Shown piece after piece: positions 19,880 to 28,474 of a stretch of DNA of 64,000 nucleotides. The number at the start of each line of letters is the position of its first letter. Position 1 is the stretch's first letter. Source of the stretch: a bacterium. GTDB lineage: Bacteria; AUK180. The translations under genes were made by a program, and so were the position numbers. The notes below the pieces were generated by a model. It made no database searches and was not told the DNA's origin. It worked only from the letters and a program-made list of their open reading frames with translations. The stretch lies in NCBI GenBank assembly GCA_023144005.1, contig JAGLGN010000030.1, forward strand, positions 23,813 through 87,812, read 5' to 3'.

Positions 19880-20260
19880 ATGAAGATGTTAATGCTGAGA
19901 TTTGAGAAGTACGCATATTGGAAGGATGCTGATGACGGCCGTTTCGAAAAGGGGATAATAATATTTACTCATGCCGAGGAAAAGGATGAGGAAAATCTCG
20001 CTAAGGCCGTAACGAAGTATGTGAAGAATGTAAAATGGTTCGCCAGGAAATGGGAGAGCAATAGCGTCATCCTTCATTCTTTCTCACATCTATCATCCTC
20101 GAAAGCGAGCTTTGAAACAGCCTGTGAGATAATCGACAAGGGAGCTCAGCGTTTGTCCGATGTCGGTATGGAAGTTATGAAAACACCGTATGGAAAAGTA
20201 CTTAATTTCCAGATCGAATTGGATGATACGCCAATGGCTAGGGTTTTCAAGGAGTTCTGA
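19880..20260 (+). CDS. Free-standing archaeal-type threonyl-tRNA synthetase editing domain (DTD-like fold)
   Basis: 'SVILHSFSHLSSSKASFETACEIIDKGAQRLSDVGMEVMKTPYGKVLNFQIELDDTPMARVFKEF' matches the remembered archaeal ThrRS N-terminal editing domain pattern; no synthetase core attached. Confidence 0.75.
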   Translation: MKMLMLRFEKYAYWKDADDGRFEKGIIIFTHAEEKDEENLAKAVTKYVKNVKWFARKWESNSVILHSFSHLSSSKASFETACEIIDKGAQRLSDVGMEVMKTPYGKVLNFQIELDDTPMARVFKEF

Positions 20261-20275
20261 AAATAAAGAAAATAG

Positions 20276-20304
20276 TTGAAAAAACCAGCGATATTTGTTA
20301 TAAA
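20276..20304 (+). promoter_or_regulatory. Sigma70-like promoter with -10 box 5 bp before the ATG of 20310
   Basis: TTGAAA - 17 bp - TATAAA; no Shine-Dalgarno between -10 and ATG. Confidence 0.55.
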
Positions 20305-20309
20305 AGTAT

Positions 20310-20672
20310 ATGAGTTACAATACTACCGAAAACAATAAGAAAATTAGCGAGCTCGACCATCGTATCGAGAATATTGAAAAGACCGTGGATAAGATCTATG
20401 GCCTCTTGAAAGGCGCTGATATAAATAAATTGAACAAGCTGATCTCTATGGTGCTTTATGACTATGAACAGAAAATGCGTTCGGAGGAGAAGGCCGACCG
20501 TATTATTAAATCATTCTTTAAGGGGCGTTTTCAAACCTGTCAGATATGCGGCAAATTCAAGTTTATCGAGGAATTAACCGATGGGCACGCAGTTTGCGAG
20601 GCCTGTCATCATAAATATCTGGATAAGGATATTCCACTGGAAAAAGCGAAGCAATTAGAAAAAAATAAATAA
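20310..20672 (+). CDS. Small coiled-coil protein with C-terminal zinc-finger-like motif
   Basis: 'CQICGKFKFIEELTDGHAVCEACHHKYL'. Confidence 0.6.
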   Translation: MSYNTTENNKKISELDHRIENIEKTVDKIYGLLKGADINKLNKLISMVLYDYEQKMRSEEKADRIIKSFFKGRFQTCQICGKFKFIEELTDGHAVCEACHHKYLDKDIPLEKAKQLEKNK

Positions 20673-20690
20673 TTACTTTAAGGAGGTCTT

Positions 20691-21914
20691 ATGATCGACT
20701 GGGTGAAAAACTATTCAATAAATGCGAGACGGCTGAAAAAATCCGCTATCAGAGAGATCTTGAAGCTTACCAACCGGCCTGAGATAATCTCATTTGCCGG
20801 CGGGCTTCCTGCTCCTGAAACCTTTCCGATCGATGAGGTGATCGATATTGTAGATACCGTTATGAAGAGAGAAGGGCACAAAGCCCTTCAATACGGCCCT
20901 ACAGATGGATACCCCGCCTTCGTTGATCAATTGCTCAAATGGGAAAAGAGGATGAACGGCCTTGATCTCACAGCTGCCAACATTCTTCCTACCACTTCAT
21001 CACAACAGGCCCTGGATCTTATAGGTAAGATCCTTATCGACCCCTCTGACCCCGTTCTTGTGGAGCGACCCACCTATCTGGGAGGACTTTCCGCTTTCAA
21101 TCAATACGGCGCTCGTTTTGTCGGTGTACCGATGGATGAGGACGGCACCGGGCTGAATGTTTCAGATCTGGAAGGGAAGCTTCAGGAACTCAGAGAGGAC
21201 GGCGAGCATTATAAATTTGTGTATGTGGTGCCAGATTTCCAGAATCCTTCGGGTATCACCATTTCTCAGGAAAAGAGAAAACGCATATTAGAACTTTCCG
21301 ATGAATATTCATTCATTCTTCTTGAGGACTCTCCATACAGAGAACTGAGATTTGAAGGTACCGCTCCCGATATGATGTATAAAATGGACACTTCTGGCAA
21401 TGTCGTAACATTGCATACGATGAGTAAGACCTTTGCTCCGGGATTCCGCATCGGATGGGTCGTCGGGCCGGAAGAGTTCATTGATAAATTGAATACCGCC
21501 AAGCAGGCTTCAGACCTGTGTACTCCGTCATTTACGCAATCGATCATGGCTGAATTCATGGCAAGGGGACTTCTTGAGAAGAATATTGAAAGAGCGAAGG
21601 TATTATATAAAAAGAAAAAGCATTTGATGATAGATGCCCTGGAACAATTTATGCCTCAACATGAGCATATCAATTGGACAAATCCTGAAGGCGGACTCTT
21701 CCTCTGGATAACCCTGCCTGAGTATTTCGATACCGACAAGATGTTCTTTGAAGCGATAGATAAAAAAGTTGCGTATATCAAAGGCAGCGCGTTCGACTGT
21801 TATCATAAGATGAAGAACACGATCCGCATGAATTTCTCATATCCTTCAGAGGGACAGATAGAAGATGGCATAAAGAGGCTTGCTGCTTTAATTAAGTCAA
21901 AGCTCAAGGACTGA
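20691..21914 (+). CDS. PLP-dependent aminotransferase (class I/II, LysN/MocR-like fold)
   Basis: 'ISFAGGLPAPETFP', 'YVVPDFQNPSGITIS', 'TMSKTFAPGFRIGWVVGP'; RBS 'aaggagg'. Confidence 0.92.
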   Translation: MIDWVKNYSINARRLKKSAIREILKLTNRPEIISFAGGLPAPETFPIDEVIDIVDTVMKREGHKALQYGPTDGYPAFVDQLLKWEKRMNGLDLTAANILPTTSSQQALDLIGKILIDPSDPVLVERPTYLGGLSAFNQYGARFVGVPMDEDGTGLNVSDLEGKLQELREDGEHYKFVYVVPDFQNPSGITISQEKRKRILELSDEYSFILLEDSPYRELRFEGTAPDMMYKMDTSGNVVTLHTMSKTFAPGFRIGWVVGPEEFIDKLNTAKQASDLCTPSFTQSIMAEFMARGLLEKNIERAKVLYKKKKHLMIDALEQFMPQHEHINWTNPEGGLFLWITLPEYFDTDKMFFEAIDKKVAYIKGSAFDCYHKMKNTIRMNFSYPSEGQIEDGIKRLAALIKSKLKD

Positions 21915-21916
21915 TC

Positions 21917-23362
21917 ATGAAGGATCTGGCCCGTTTCGCTCTTGATGAAATCGAGGTTGGAGGCGCATCTTACGGAGATATCCGTATCGTGCAGAGGACG
22001 GATCAGAACATGAGCGCGAAGAATGGGATCCTTGAATCGAATTCCTATTCTGAGAGTCTCGGTTTTGGTGTCCGTGTAATAGTCGATGGCGCCTGGGGTT
22101 TCGCCTCTTCTGGAGAACTCAACAAGGAAAAGATATCACAATTGGTAAAGAAGGCGGTCGGCATTGCCAGAGACAGCGCTCGATACAACTCTGAGAAGAT
22201 CAAATTATCTGCTGTCGAGAAGGTAGAAAGTGAGTATATCTCCCCATATTTGATAGACCCTTTCGAGATATCAGAAGAGGAGAAGATAGAAAAACTGCTA
22301 TCCTACTCAAAATTGCAGATGACGGACAAGCGGATCATCATAGCCAACTCATCCTTTTCCTTCAGAAGAGAGATCAAGACCTTTGCTTCAACGGAAGGAA
22401 GCATGATAAAGCAGACATTCATACAAACCGGAGGCGCTATCGGCTGCTTTGCCTTTGAGAACGGTGAATTAGCCGCACGGTCTTATCCCGCTTCCTTTGG
22501 CGGCGACTTTAGAAATGCCGGTTGGGAATTCATTCAGGAAATGGATTTTGAGAAGCATGCGCCTCGGATCTCGGAAGAAGCGGTCCTATTGCTGTCGGCT
22601 CCCCAACTTCCTCACGGAAGGAAAACCTTGATAATAGGTGAATCACAGCTTGCCCTGCAGATACATGAATCCGTGGGCCATCCTACCGAGCTGGACAGGG
22701 TACTTGGGTATGAACGCTCCCTTGCCGGCGCAAGTTTTGTTACTTTGGATAAATTGTATCACTTAAAATACGGCTCTCCTATTGTAAATCTCACAGCGGA
22801 CGCTACGGTGCATTCTGCCTTGGGGGGATTTCAATATGATGATGAAGGCGTACCCGCCCAATCCTCTTATTTGGTGAAAGACGGCCTTTTCGTGGGTTAT
22901 CAGACCTCTCGTGAAACAGCTCCTGTCATAGGGCAGGTATCTAATGGCTGTATGAGGGCGGACGGATTTTCAAATATACCGCTCGTGAGAATGACCAGTA
23001 TTAATTTATTACCGGGGACGCATTCACTGGATCAGATGATCTCCGAGGTCGATGACGGCTACCTTTTTGATGTTAACCGCTCCTGGTCTATCGATGATAA
23101 GCGTTTGAACTTCCAATTCGGATGTGAACTGGCAAGGGAAATAAAGAACGGTAAACTCGGAAAGATATTCAGAAATCCCACCTATACGGGGATCTCACCG
23201 AAATTCTGGGGCAGTTGCGATGCCATTGCCTCTAAAGAGCATTACAGGTTCTGGGGGATACCGAATTGCGGTAAAGGCGAGCCCGTTCAGACAGCCCGTG
23301 TATCTCACGGAGCATCCTTTGCCAGATTCCGCGATGTGGAAGTAGGAGTCGGGAAATGGTAA
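21917..23362 (+). CDS. tldD: TldD metalloprotease
   Basis: 'IHESVGHPTELDRVLGYE' (HExxxH-type) and C-terminal TldD sequence; followed by TldE. Confidence 0.93.
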   Translation: MKDLARFALDEIEVGGASYGDIRIVQRTDQNMSAKNGILESNSYSESLGFGVRVIVDGAWGFASSGELNKEKISQLVKKAVGIARDSARYNSEKIKLSAVEKVESEYISPYLIDPFEISEEEKIEKLLSYSKLQMTDKRIIIANSSFSFRREIKTFASTEGSMIKQTFIQTGGAIGCFAFENGELAARSYPASFGGDFRNAGWEFIQEMDFEKHAPRISEEAVLLLSAPQLPHGRKTLIIGESQLALQIHESVGHPTELDRVLGYERSLAGASFVTLDKLYHLKYGSPIVNLTADATVHSALGGFQYDDEGVPAQSSYLVKDGLFVGYQTSRETAPVIGQVSNGCMRADGFSNIPLVRMTSINLLPGTHSLDQMISEVDDGYLFDVNRSWSIDDKRLNFQFGCELAREIKNGKLGKIFRNPTYTGISPKFWGSCDAIASKEHYRFWGIPNCGKGEPVQTARVSHGASFARFRDVEVGVGKW

Positions 23363-24687
23363 GGGACAGATTAGAACACTTTGCAGACCTACTCATCGGA
23401 TATTCCGACGCCGATTATTGCCGTGTAAATGTGAGCATAAGCGAGAACAGCCTTACGAGGTTCGCCAATTCGCAAATACATCAGAATCTGGAGCAGGAAC
23501 AATTCGGTATTGTTCTGGAACTTGTGTACGGCAAAAAGCATGGTATCTCATCAATGAATATTTCAGATGAAGAGGCCTTGAAAAGGATGCATGACAGATT
23601 GAAGACATTTGTCCTTTCCTATCCGGACGATGATACATTCGTACACTATCCCGAAGGTGGAAATTTTTCAAATTCAAGTAAATGGGATGATGCGACAGGG
23701 GAGTCCGGTTCAAGTGAAAGAGCGGCCCTCGTGGGTACGGCTATCAATGAGGCAAAAAAGATAGATGCGCTTGTTTTCGGCTCATTAAATGTTAAAAAGT
23801 CATTTAATATTGTGGCGAATAAATATGGTAATAAAGGGTATAATCAGAACACATATGTAGACCTTCAAGTGATTCCGGCGCATGGGGATAATACCACTTA
23901 TCTGCATCAATTCTCCCATGAATTGGGAGGTATTAATATCCTGGATTCCCTTGCTGAACCCTTAAGCAGATTGTCCCTTTACAAGGATCATGGTGAATTT
24001 CCATCCGGCGAGCAGACCGTTATTCTGGAGCCCAATGCCGCAGGTGACATGATGAGATTTCTCAATTATATGGTCTTCTCGGGAAAGGCATATAATGAGA
24101 AGCAGAGTTATATCTCGGATAAATTGGGAACTCAGGTCACGGGAAGCAATATCTTTTTCTACGATGATCACGCGCACCCTCTCACGATGGGTGCCCCTTT
24201 TGACCCTGAATTGACGGAAAGGAAAAAGCTGTCGCTTCTGGAAGGAGGGAAGGCGATTGAAGTGGCTCATGACACGAAAAGTGCCTCTATAGCGGGCACG
24301 GCCTCTACAGGACACGCATTATTCGGGCATTCAATGCCCATTTGTCTGAACCCGGTGCTTCAGGGCGGTGATGTTTCAAGGGATGAGATGATCAAAGGCA
24401 CGGAGAACGGCCTCTTGATAACACGGTTCAATTATACGAATATCGTTAACAGGAAGAAGACGATGTTCACAGGTATGACAAGGAACGGCGTGTATAGGGT
24501 CAAGGACGGGAAGATCGTGGGGACCGCTAATAATATGAGGTTTACCGTTAATATTATGGAGACATTGAAAAAGGTCGCTGCACTTGAGAATAAGCAGCAT
24601 TTCATCGGCGGCGGCTGGTTCGGAGGAATAGTGGTTCCGAGCATGAAGATCGAGGGCTTCAATTTCACGGGGACTACGGCTTTTTGA
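23356..24687 (+). CDS. TldE/PmbA-like subunit
   Basis: PmbA/TldE-like C-terminus ('GLLITRFNYTNIVNRKKTMFTGMTRNGVYRVKDGKI'); overlaps tldD. Confidence 0.9.
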   Translation: MVRDRLEHFADLLIGYSDADYCRVNVSISENSLTRFANSQIHQNLEQEQFGIVLELVYGKKHGISSMNISDEEALKRMHDRLKTFVLSYPDDDTFVHYPEGGNFSNSSKWDDATGESGSSERAALVGTAINEAKKIDALVFGSLNVKKSFNIVANKYGNKGYNQNTYVDLQVIPAHGDNTTYLHQFSHELGGINILDSLAEPLSRLSLYKDHGEFPSGEQTVILEPNAAGDMMRFLNYMVFSGKAYNEKQSYISDKLGTQVTGSNIFFYDDHAHPLTMGAPFDPELTERKKLSLLEGGKAIEVAHDTKSASIAGTASTGHALFGHSMPICLNPVLQGGDVSRDEMIKGTENGLLITRFNYTNIVNRKKTMFTGMTRNGVYRVKDGKIVGTANNMRFTVNIMETLKKVAALENKQHFIGGGWFGGIVVPSMKIEGFNFTGTTAF

Positions 24688-25580
24688 TGATGGAACTGTT
24701 TTATCCCGAATCCATTAATGAACTGCTGACGAATGCTGTTTTCTTCAAGATAATCCAATCCCTGCTCGTCCTTATTGTCCTATGGTTTCTCTCAAAGATC
24801 GTCAATAGTATGATCAATAGGAGCGTTAAGCAGAAAAGAAAGAGCTATACGATGAAAAAGCTCAATGCCTATATCACAACTACTGTCACGATCATACTTA
24901 TACTTATGATATGGTTTTCGATGGTGAAATCCCTTGCGATCATGATCTCTATCATTTCTGCGGGAATCGCGCTTGCGTTGCAGGAAGTGATACTCGCGAT
25001 CGCGGGGTGGTTCTTTATAATATTTAAAAAACCCTATGAGGTCGGAGACCGTATAGAGATCAACGGGAACAAGGGTGACATCATCGATATAGATGTGTAC
25101 AATACCACTATTTTGGAGATAGAGAACTGGGTGAAATCCGATCAGGCGACCGGCCGTATCGCGAAGATACCAAACTCGGAAGTCTTCAGATACCCCATAT
25201 TCAATTACAATAAAGGTTGGAAATTCATCTGGGATGAGGTTTCCGTAAACATAACCTTTGAAAGCGATTATAAAGCTGCTGAAAAGATCCTTTTGTCCAT
25301 CATTGAGGAATACTCCGCGTCCATACAGGATGATGTGGAGAAATCCGTCCGAAAATTGAATAGAAAATACCTTGTTCACTTCTCGATATTCACGCCAAAG
25401 GTCTATGTTACGATTCAGGATTCAGGTATTGAATTGACCTTGAGATTTCTTGTCGTTGTTAAGGCTCGAAGGGATCTGGAGGAGATGGTGTTCAGGCAAT
25501 TCCTCGATAAGATAAAGGGTAAAAAGAATGTGACCCTGGCTTACAATACCTTCCGAGTAACTGGAGAGAGAGATCACTAA
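24684..25580 (+). CDS. MscS-family mechanosensitive channel
   Basis: 'AGIALALQEVILAIAGWFFIIFKKPYEVGDRIEINGNKGDIIDI'. Confidence 0.9.
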   Translation: MMMELFYPESINELLTNAVFFKIIQSLLVLIVLWFLSKIVNSMINRSVKQKRKSYTMKKLNAYITTTVTIILILMIWFSMVKSLAIMISIISAGIALALQEVILAIAGWFFIIFKKPYEVGDRIEINGNKGDIIDIDVYNTTILEIENWVKSDQATGRIAKIPNSEVFRYPIFNYNKGWKFIWDEVSVNITFESDYKAAEKILLSIIEEYSASIQDDVEKSVRKLNRKYLVHFSIFTPKVYVTIQDSGIELTLRFLVVVKARRDLEEMVFRQFLDKIKGKKNVTLAYNTFRVTGERDH

Positions 25581-25629
25581 TGTTTTCGTTTCTCCGGTCT
25601 CATCTGACCTGAGAAACAAATTCAAGCGT

Positions 25630-26790
25630 TTGCTCCTGACTCAGGCCTTTCTGGAAGGTTTCATACACGGCATATTCTTTTTAAAAGAGACGATAGCTAA
25701 AAAGAGCTTCGGTGCAGGCGCGGGCTATATTACTGCCATCGCTATCCTGGTTCACGCCGTCATGGTTTTTTCCATATTCTTCGGATACAAGACGCGCGGC
25801 AGATCAAAAGCCGGCTACTATTTCGTGGCAATGCTGCTTGGACGGGCAGTACTCTTCACCTCCTTCCTTATTACGGACATTCGCATCTTCATTGTTTATA
25901 TTTTCCTTTTTTTCAGCTTCAACTCCATTGTATCTCCCGGTGTCAACGCGATCATGCAATCCTTATTCGATGATTCTAATAGGGGAAAGTTCTTCTCAAA
26001 AATGAGAATGGCAGCTTCATTTACTGCTATGCTTGTGTCGTATGGTACGGGAAGGCTGCTTGATATTTCACATTCCTGGTTCCTTCCGCTTTTCATTGCC
26101 GCCGGACTTCTGGGCAGTATTTCCTTCGGGATATTGATCTACATAGATAAAAAGATAAAATACCGCCCCTTCAAGGTGAAGGAACGAAAATTCGGGCTTG
26201 TGGTGAGTATTTTCAAGAAGAATCGCGAATTTCTGAAATTCGAGTCCTTATTCATGGTATATGGATTCGGCTTCATGGCAATGCTTCCCCTGGTGCCGGA
26301 ATATCTTATCGGGGTTATGGGCTTTTCCTACTCTCAGATGGGTTTTGTGAAAGGCCCCTTGACGCAGATATTTATCGTCCTCTTCATCCCATTGGCTGGT
26401 GCGATCTACGATAGGACAGACCCTTGGTATATCTTCCGCTACTCGCTGATATTCCTGCTCTTTTATCCGCTTTCATTTCTTTTGGTCGATCTGGGCATTG
26501 GCGGGGAAATGTTGATATATGCGGGTTTTCTGTCACTTTCTCTCGGCCTTGCGGGGATAACTCTGGTCTGGAGTCTGGGATCGATATTCTTTGCCAAGGA
26601 TGAGGATTCAACGATGTATCAATCAATTCATGTAGCGTTAACAGGGATCAGGGGGCTTTTCGGGCCGATCCTTTCCTTTCTGCTGCTGAGACTTTTCGGT
26701 TTCCGCGTCGCCTTCGGTTTCTCCTTTCTCATGTTCCTGCTCGCCTTCATCGGAGCAAGCGTGCACCACAAGCTTCGCAGTGCACAGTGA
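25630..26790 (+). CDS. MFS transporter (start uncertain; C-terminus runs into a dispersed repeat)
   Basis: 12-TM-like hydrophobicity; the frame is open upstream of the TTG start; tail 'HHKLRSAQ' coincides with the shared 19-mer at 26768-26786. Confidence 0.8.
   Translation: MLLTQAFLEGFIHGIFFLKETIAKKSFGAGAGYITAIAILVHAVMVFSIFFGYKTRGRSKAGYYFVAMLLGRAVLFTSFLITDIRIFIVYIFLFFSFNSIVSPGVNAIMQSLFDDSNRGKFFSKMRMAASFTAMLVSYGTGRLLDISHSWFLPLFIAAGLLGSISFGILIYIDKKIKYRPFKVKERKFGLVVSIFKKNREFLKFESLFMVYGFGFMAMLPLVPEYLIGVMGFSYSQMGFVKGPLTQIFIVLFIPLAGAIYDRTDPWYIFRYSLIFLLFYPLSFLLVDLGIGGEMLIYAGFLSLSLGLAGITLVWSLGSIFFAKDEDSTMYQSIHVALTGIRGLFGPILSFLLLRLFGFRVAFGFSFLMFLLAFIGASVHHKLRSAQ
26768..26786 (+). repeat. Dispersed 19-mer 'acaagcttcgcagtgcaca', second copy
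   Basis: Identical to 2321-2339. Confidence 0.9.
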
Positions 26791-26886
26791 CCCAGGGACA
26801 AGTGGAACAGGGGACAAGTGAATAAATACAATGAACAATTACAAGATAGAATACAGAAAAATCATATCTCATACGATTTATCTCCA

Positions 26887-26960
26887 CCTACAAACCTATC
26901 ACCCTATCATTCTATAACCTTGCATCTATTTCTCAACCTTGAACCTTTGAACCTTTGACC
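26887..26960 (+). repeat. Degenerate 7-8 nt arrays (TATCACC/CTATCATT; TTGAACC/TTTGAACC)
   Basis: 'cctatcaccctatcattctataacc' and 'caaccttgaacctttgaacctttgacc'. Confidence 0.65.
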
Positions 26961-26984
26961 GCTTCGGTCCTGCGATGCAGATAT

Positions 26985-27014
26985 TTGCGTTTTATATAAA
27001 TGCTGTGATATAAT
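26985..27014 (+). promoter_or_regulatory. Possible sigma70-like promoter for TPR gene
   Basis: TTGCGT - 18 bp - TATAAT. Confidence 0.4.
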
Positions 27015-27100
27015 GGATCGTGTGAAGATGAGAGGGCAAAAAAATATGAGAAGTAGAAAATTACAGATGCTAAGGAGAAGGTGGAGTTTACGGTAGATCT

Positions 27101-28141
27101 ATGGATGCTGATGTAAATAGAACTTTCTCTGATCTCATTGTTTCTGCTTACCTGATGCGGGGAGAAGTCCACAGTCTCATAGGCAACACCGACCAGTCAC
27201 TCATTGACTTTGACTCAGGATTGAAAAAGGCAAAGAAATATAAAAAACTATGCAGTCAGGGTGTGATATATCTCGGTATGGCCCGTGTATATGTCTCGAT
27301 CGGAAGTTTGCTAAATGGGAATGAGGCAGCTCGGAAGGCAGCAATAATATTTAGAAAGCTCGGCGATGATGTGCAATTGGCAAGATGTTATATCAATTTG
27401 GGCCAAGCGGAGAATGTCAGAGGGCACTGGGAAAAAGCCCTTGAATACTATGAAAAAGCTGAAAAGATACAGATACGGGAAAATGACCGTTTCGGTCTGG
27501 CGGCGACTCTTAATAATATAGGCAGAGTATATGGGCGTTTAGAGGAGTTTGAGCCCGCAATGGACCATCAGCAGCGATCGCTGAAGATCTTCAGGGAACT
27601 GAATCTATACCGTGAGCAGGCCGTATGTCTTAATAATATCGGTCTGCTGAACAATGTGCATGGAAATATGTCAACCGCCATTAAATGCTACAAAGAGGCA
27701 TACCGCCTGAGGCTCAGAGTGGGGGACATGGCTGGGCAGGCCACAACCCTAATCAACATTGGAGTGACTTATAAGGATTTGGGCGAAAACAAGAAAGCTC
27801 TGGAATACTTCAACAGGGCAAAAGAGAACAGCATACTGCGCAGAGACCTTCCATCCGAAGCCAATGCCCTAAACAATATAGGCGCTGTACAGAAGGTGAT
27901 AAAGAAATATCCGGAAGCCCTCTCCCGCTTCAAAGAGGCTCTCAGTATCTGTGAGCGTACCAATGAGGCCTATGGTATTGTGTTCTGTAATCTGAATGTG
28001 GGTAGCATTTACTCACTGACAAAAAGAAAAGTTAAGGCTGAGCGATATTTTAACGCAGCCTTGGAGATGTGCCGAAAATTTAATAATCCCAATCTGGAGA
28101 AAAACATCGTCTCCATCATCGAGAAATACAGAAAAGAATAA
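27101..28141 (+). CDS. TPR-repeat protein
   Basis: Repeated TPR units, e.g. 'GDMAGQATTLINIGVTYKDLGENKKALEYFNRAKE'. Confidence 0.85.
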   Translation: MDADVNRTFSDLIVSAYLMRGEVHSLIGNTDQSLIDFDSGLKKAKKYKKLCSQGVIYLGMARVYVSIGSLLNGNEAARKAAIIFRKLGDDVQLARCYINLGQAENVRGHWEKALEYYEKAEKIQIRENDRFGLAATLNNIGRVYGRLEEFEPAMDHQQRSLKIFRELNLYREQAVCLNNIGLLNNVHGNMSTAIKCYKEAYRLRLRVGDMAGQATTLINIGVTYKDLGENKKALEYFNRAKENSILRRDLPSEANALNNIGAVQKVIKKYPEALSRFKEALSICERTNEAYGIVFCNLNVGSIYSLTKRKVKAERYFNAALEMCRKFNNPNLEKNIVSIIEKYRKE

Positions 28142-28291
28142 GGCGTCTGGTCTTTATTTTACCTGAAATCTTCTTAAGAGAACAGGTTTACACGCTATAA
28201 TCTCAATTGTTCCAGACAATTATCCATTATTCTATAACTTCTCAACCTGTGAACCCTCCCCACGTGACACGTTATACGGCACACGCACAGG

Positions 28292-28307
28292 CCACTGGGC
28301 CCAGTGG
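28292..28307. repeat. 16-bp perfect palindrome CCACTGGGCCCAGTGG
   Basis: Read directly. Confidence 0.9.
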
Positions 28308-28380
28308 AACAGGGGGGAGTATGAGGAGATCCCGTTTCTATTTCTCCACATTTTATATTTGAACTTTTGCGCAATCTTCT

Positions 28381-28422
28381 CCACTTCGTACTTCGTACCC
28401 CGTACCTCGCACTTACATCGCC
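28381..28422 (+). repeat. Degenerate 7-nt array (CTTCGTA-like)
   Basis: 'ccacttcgtacttcgtaccccgtacctcgcacttacatcgcc', similar to 156-206. Confidence 0.7.
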
Positions 28423-28427
28423 CATAC

Positions 28428-28456
28428 TTGAAAAAAAGGTCAGATTAATTTATAAT
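28428..28456 (+). promoter_or_regulatory. Sigma70-like promoter for 5'-nucleotidase gene
   Basis: TTGAAA - 17 bp - TATAAT. Confidence 0.65.
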
Positions 28457-28474
28457 AATGAACAGGAGAAATAT

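Noticed and set aside
24792-25379. 195-aa minus-strand ORF opposite mscS
   Set aside because: Composition typical of an antisense frame and fully overlaps a clear MscS gene.
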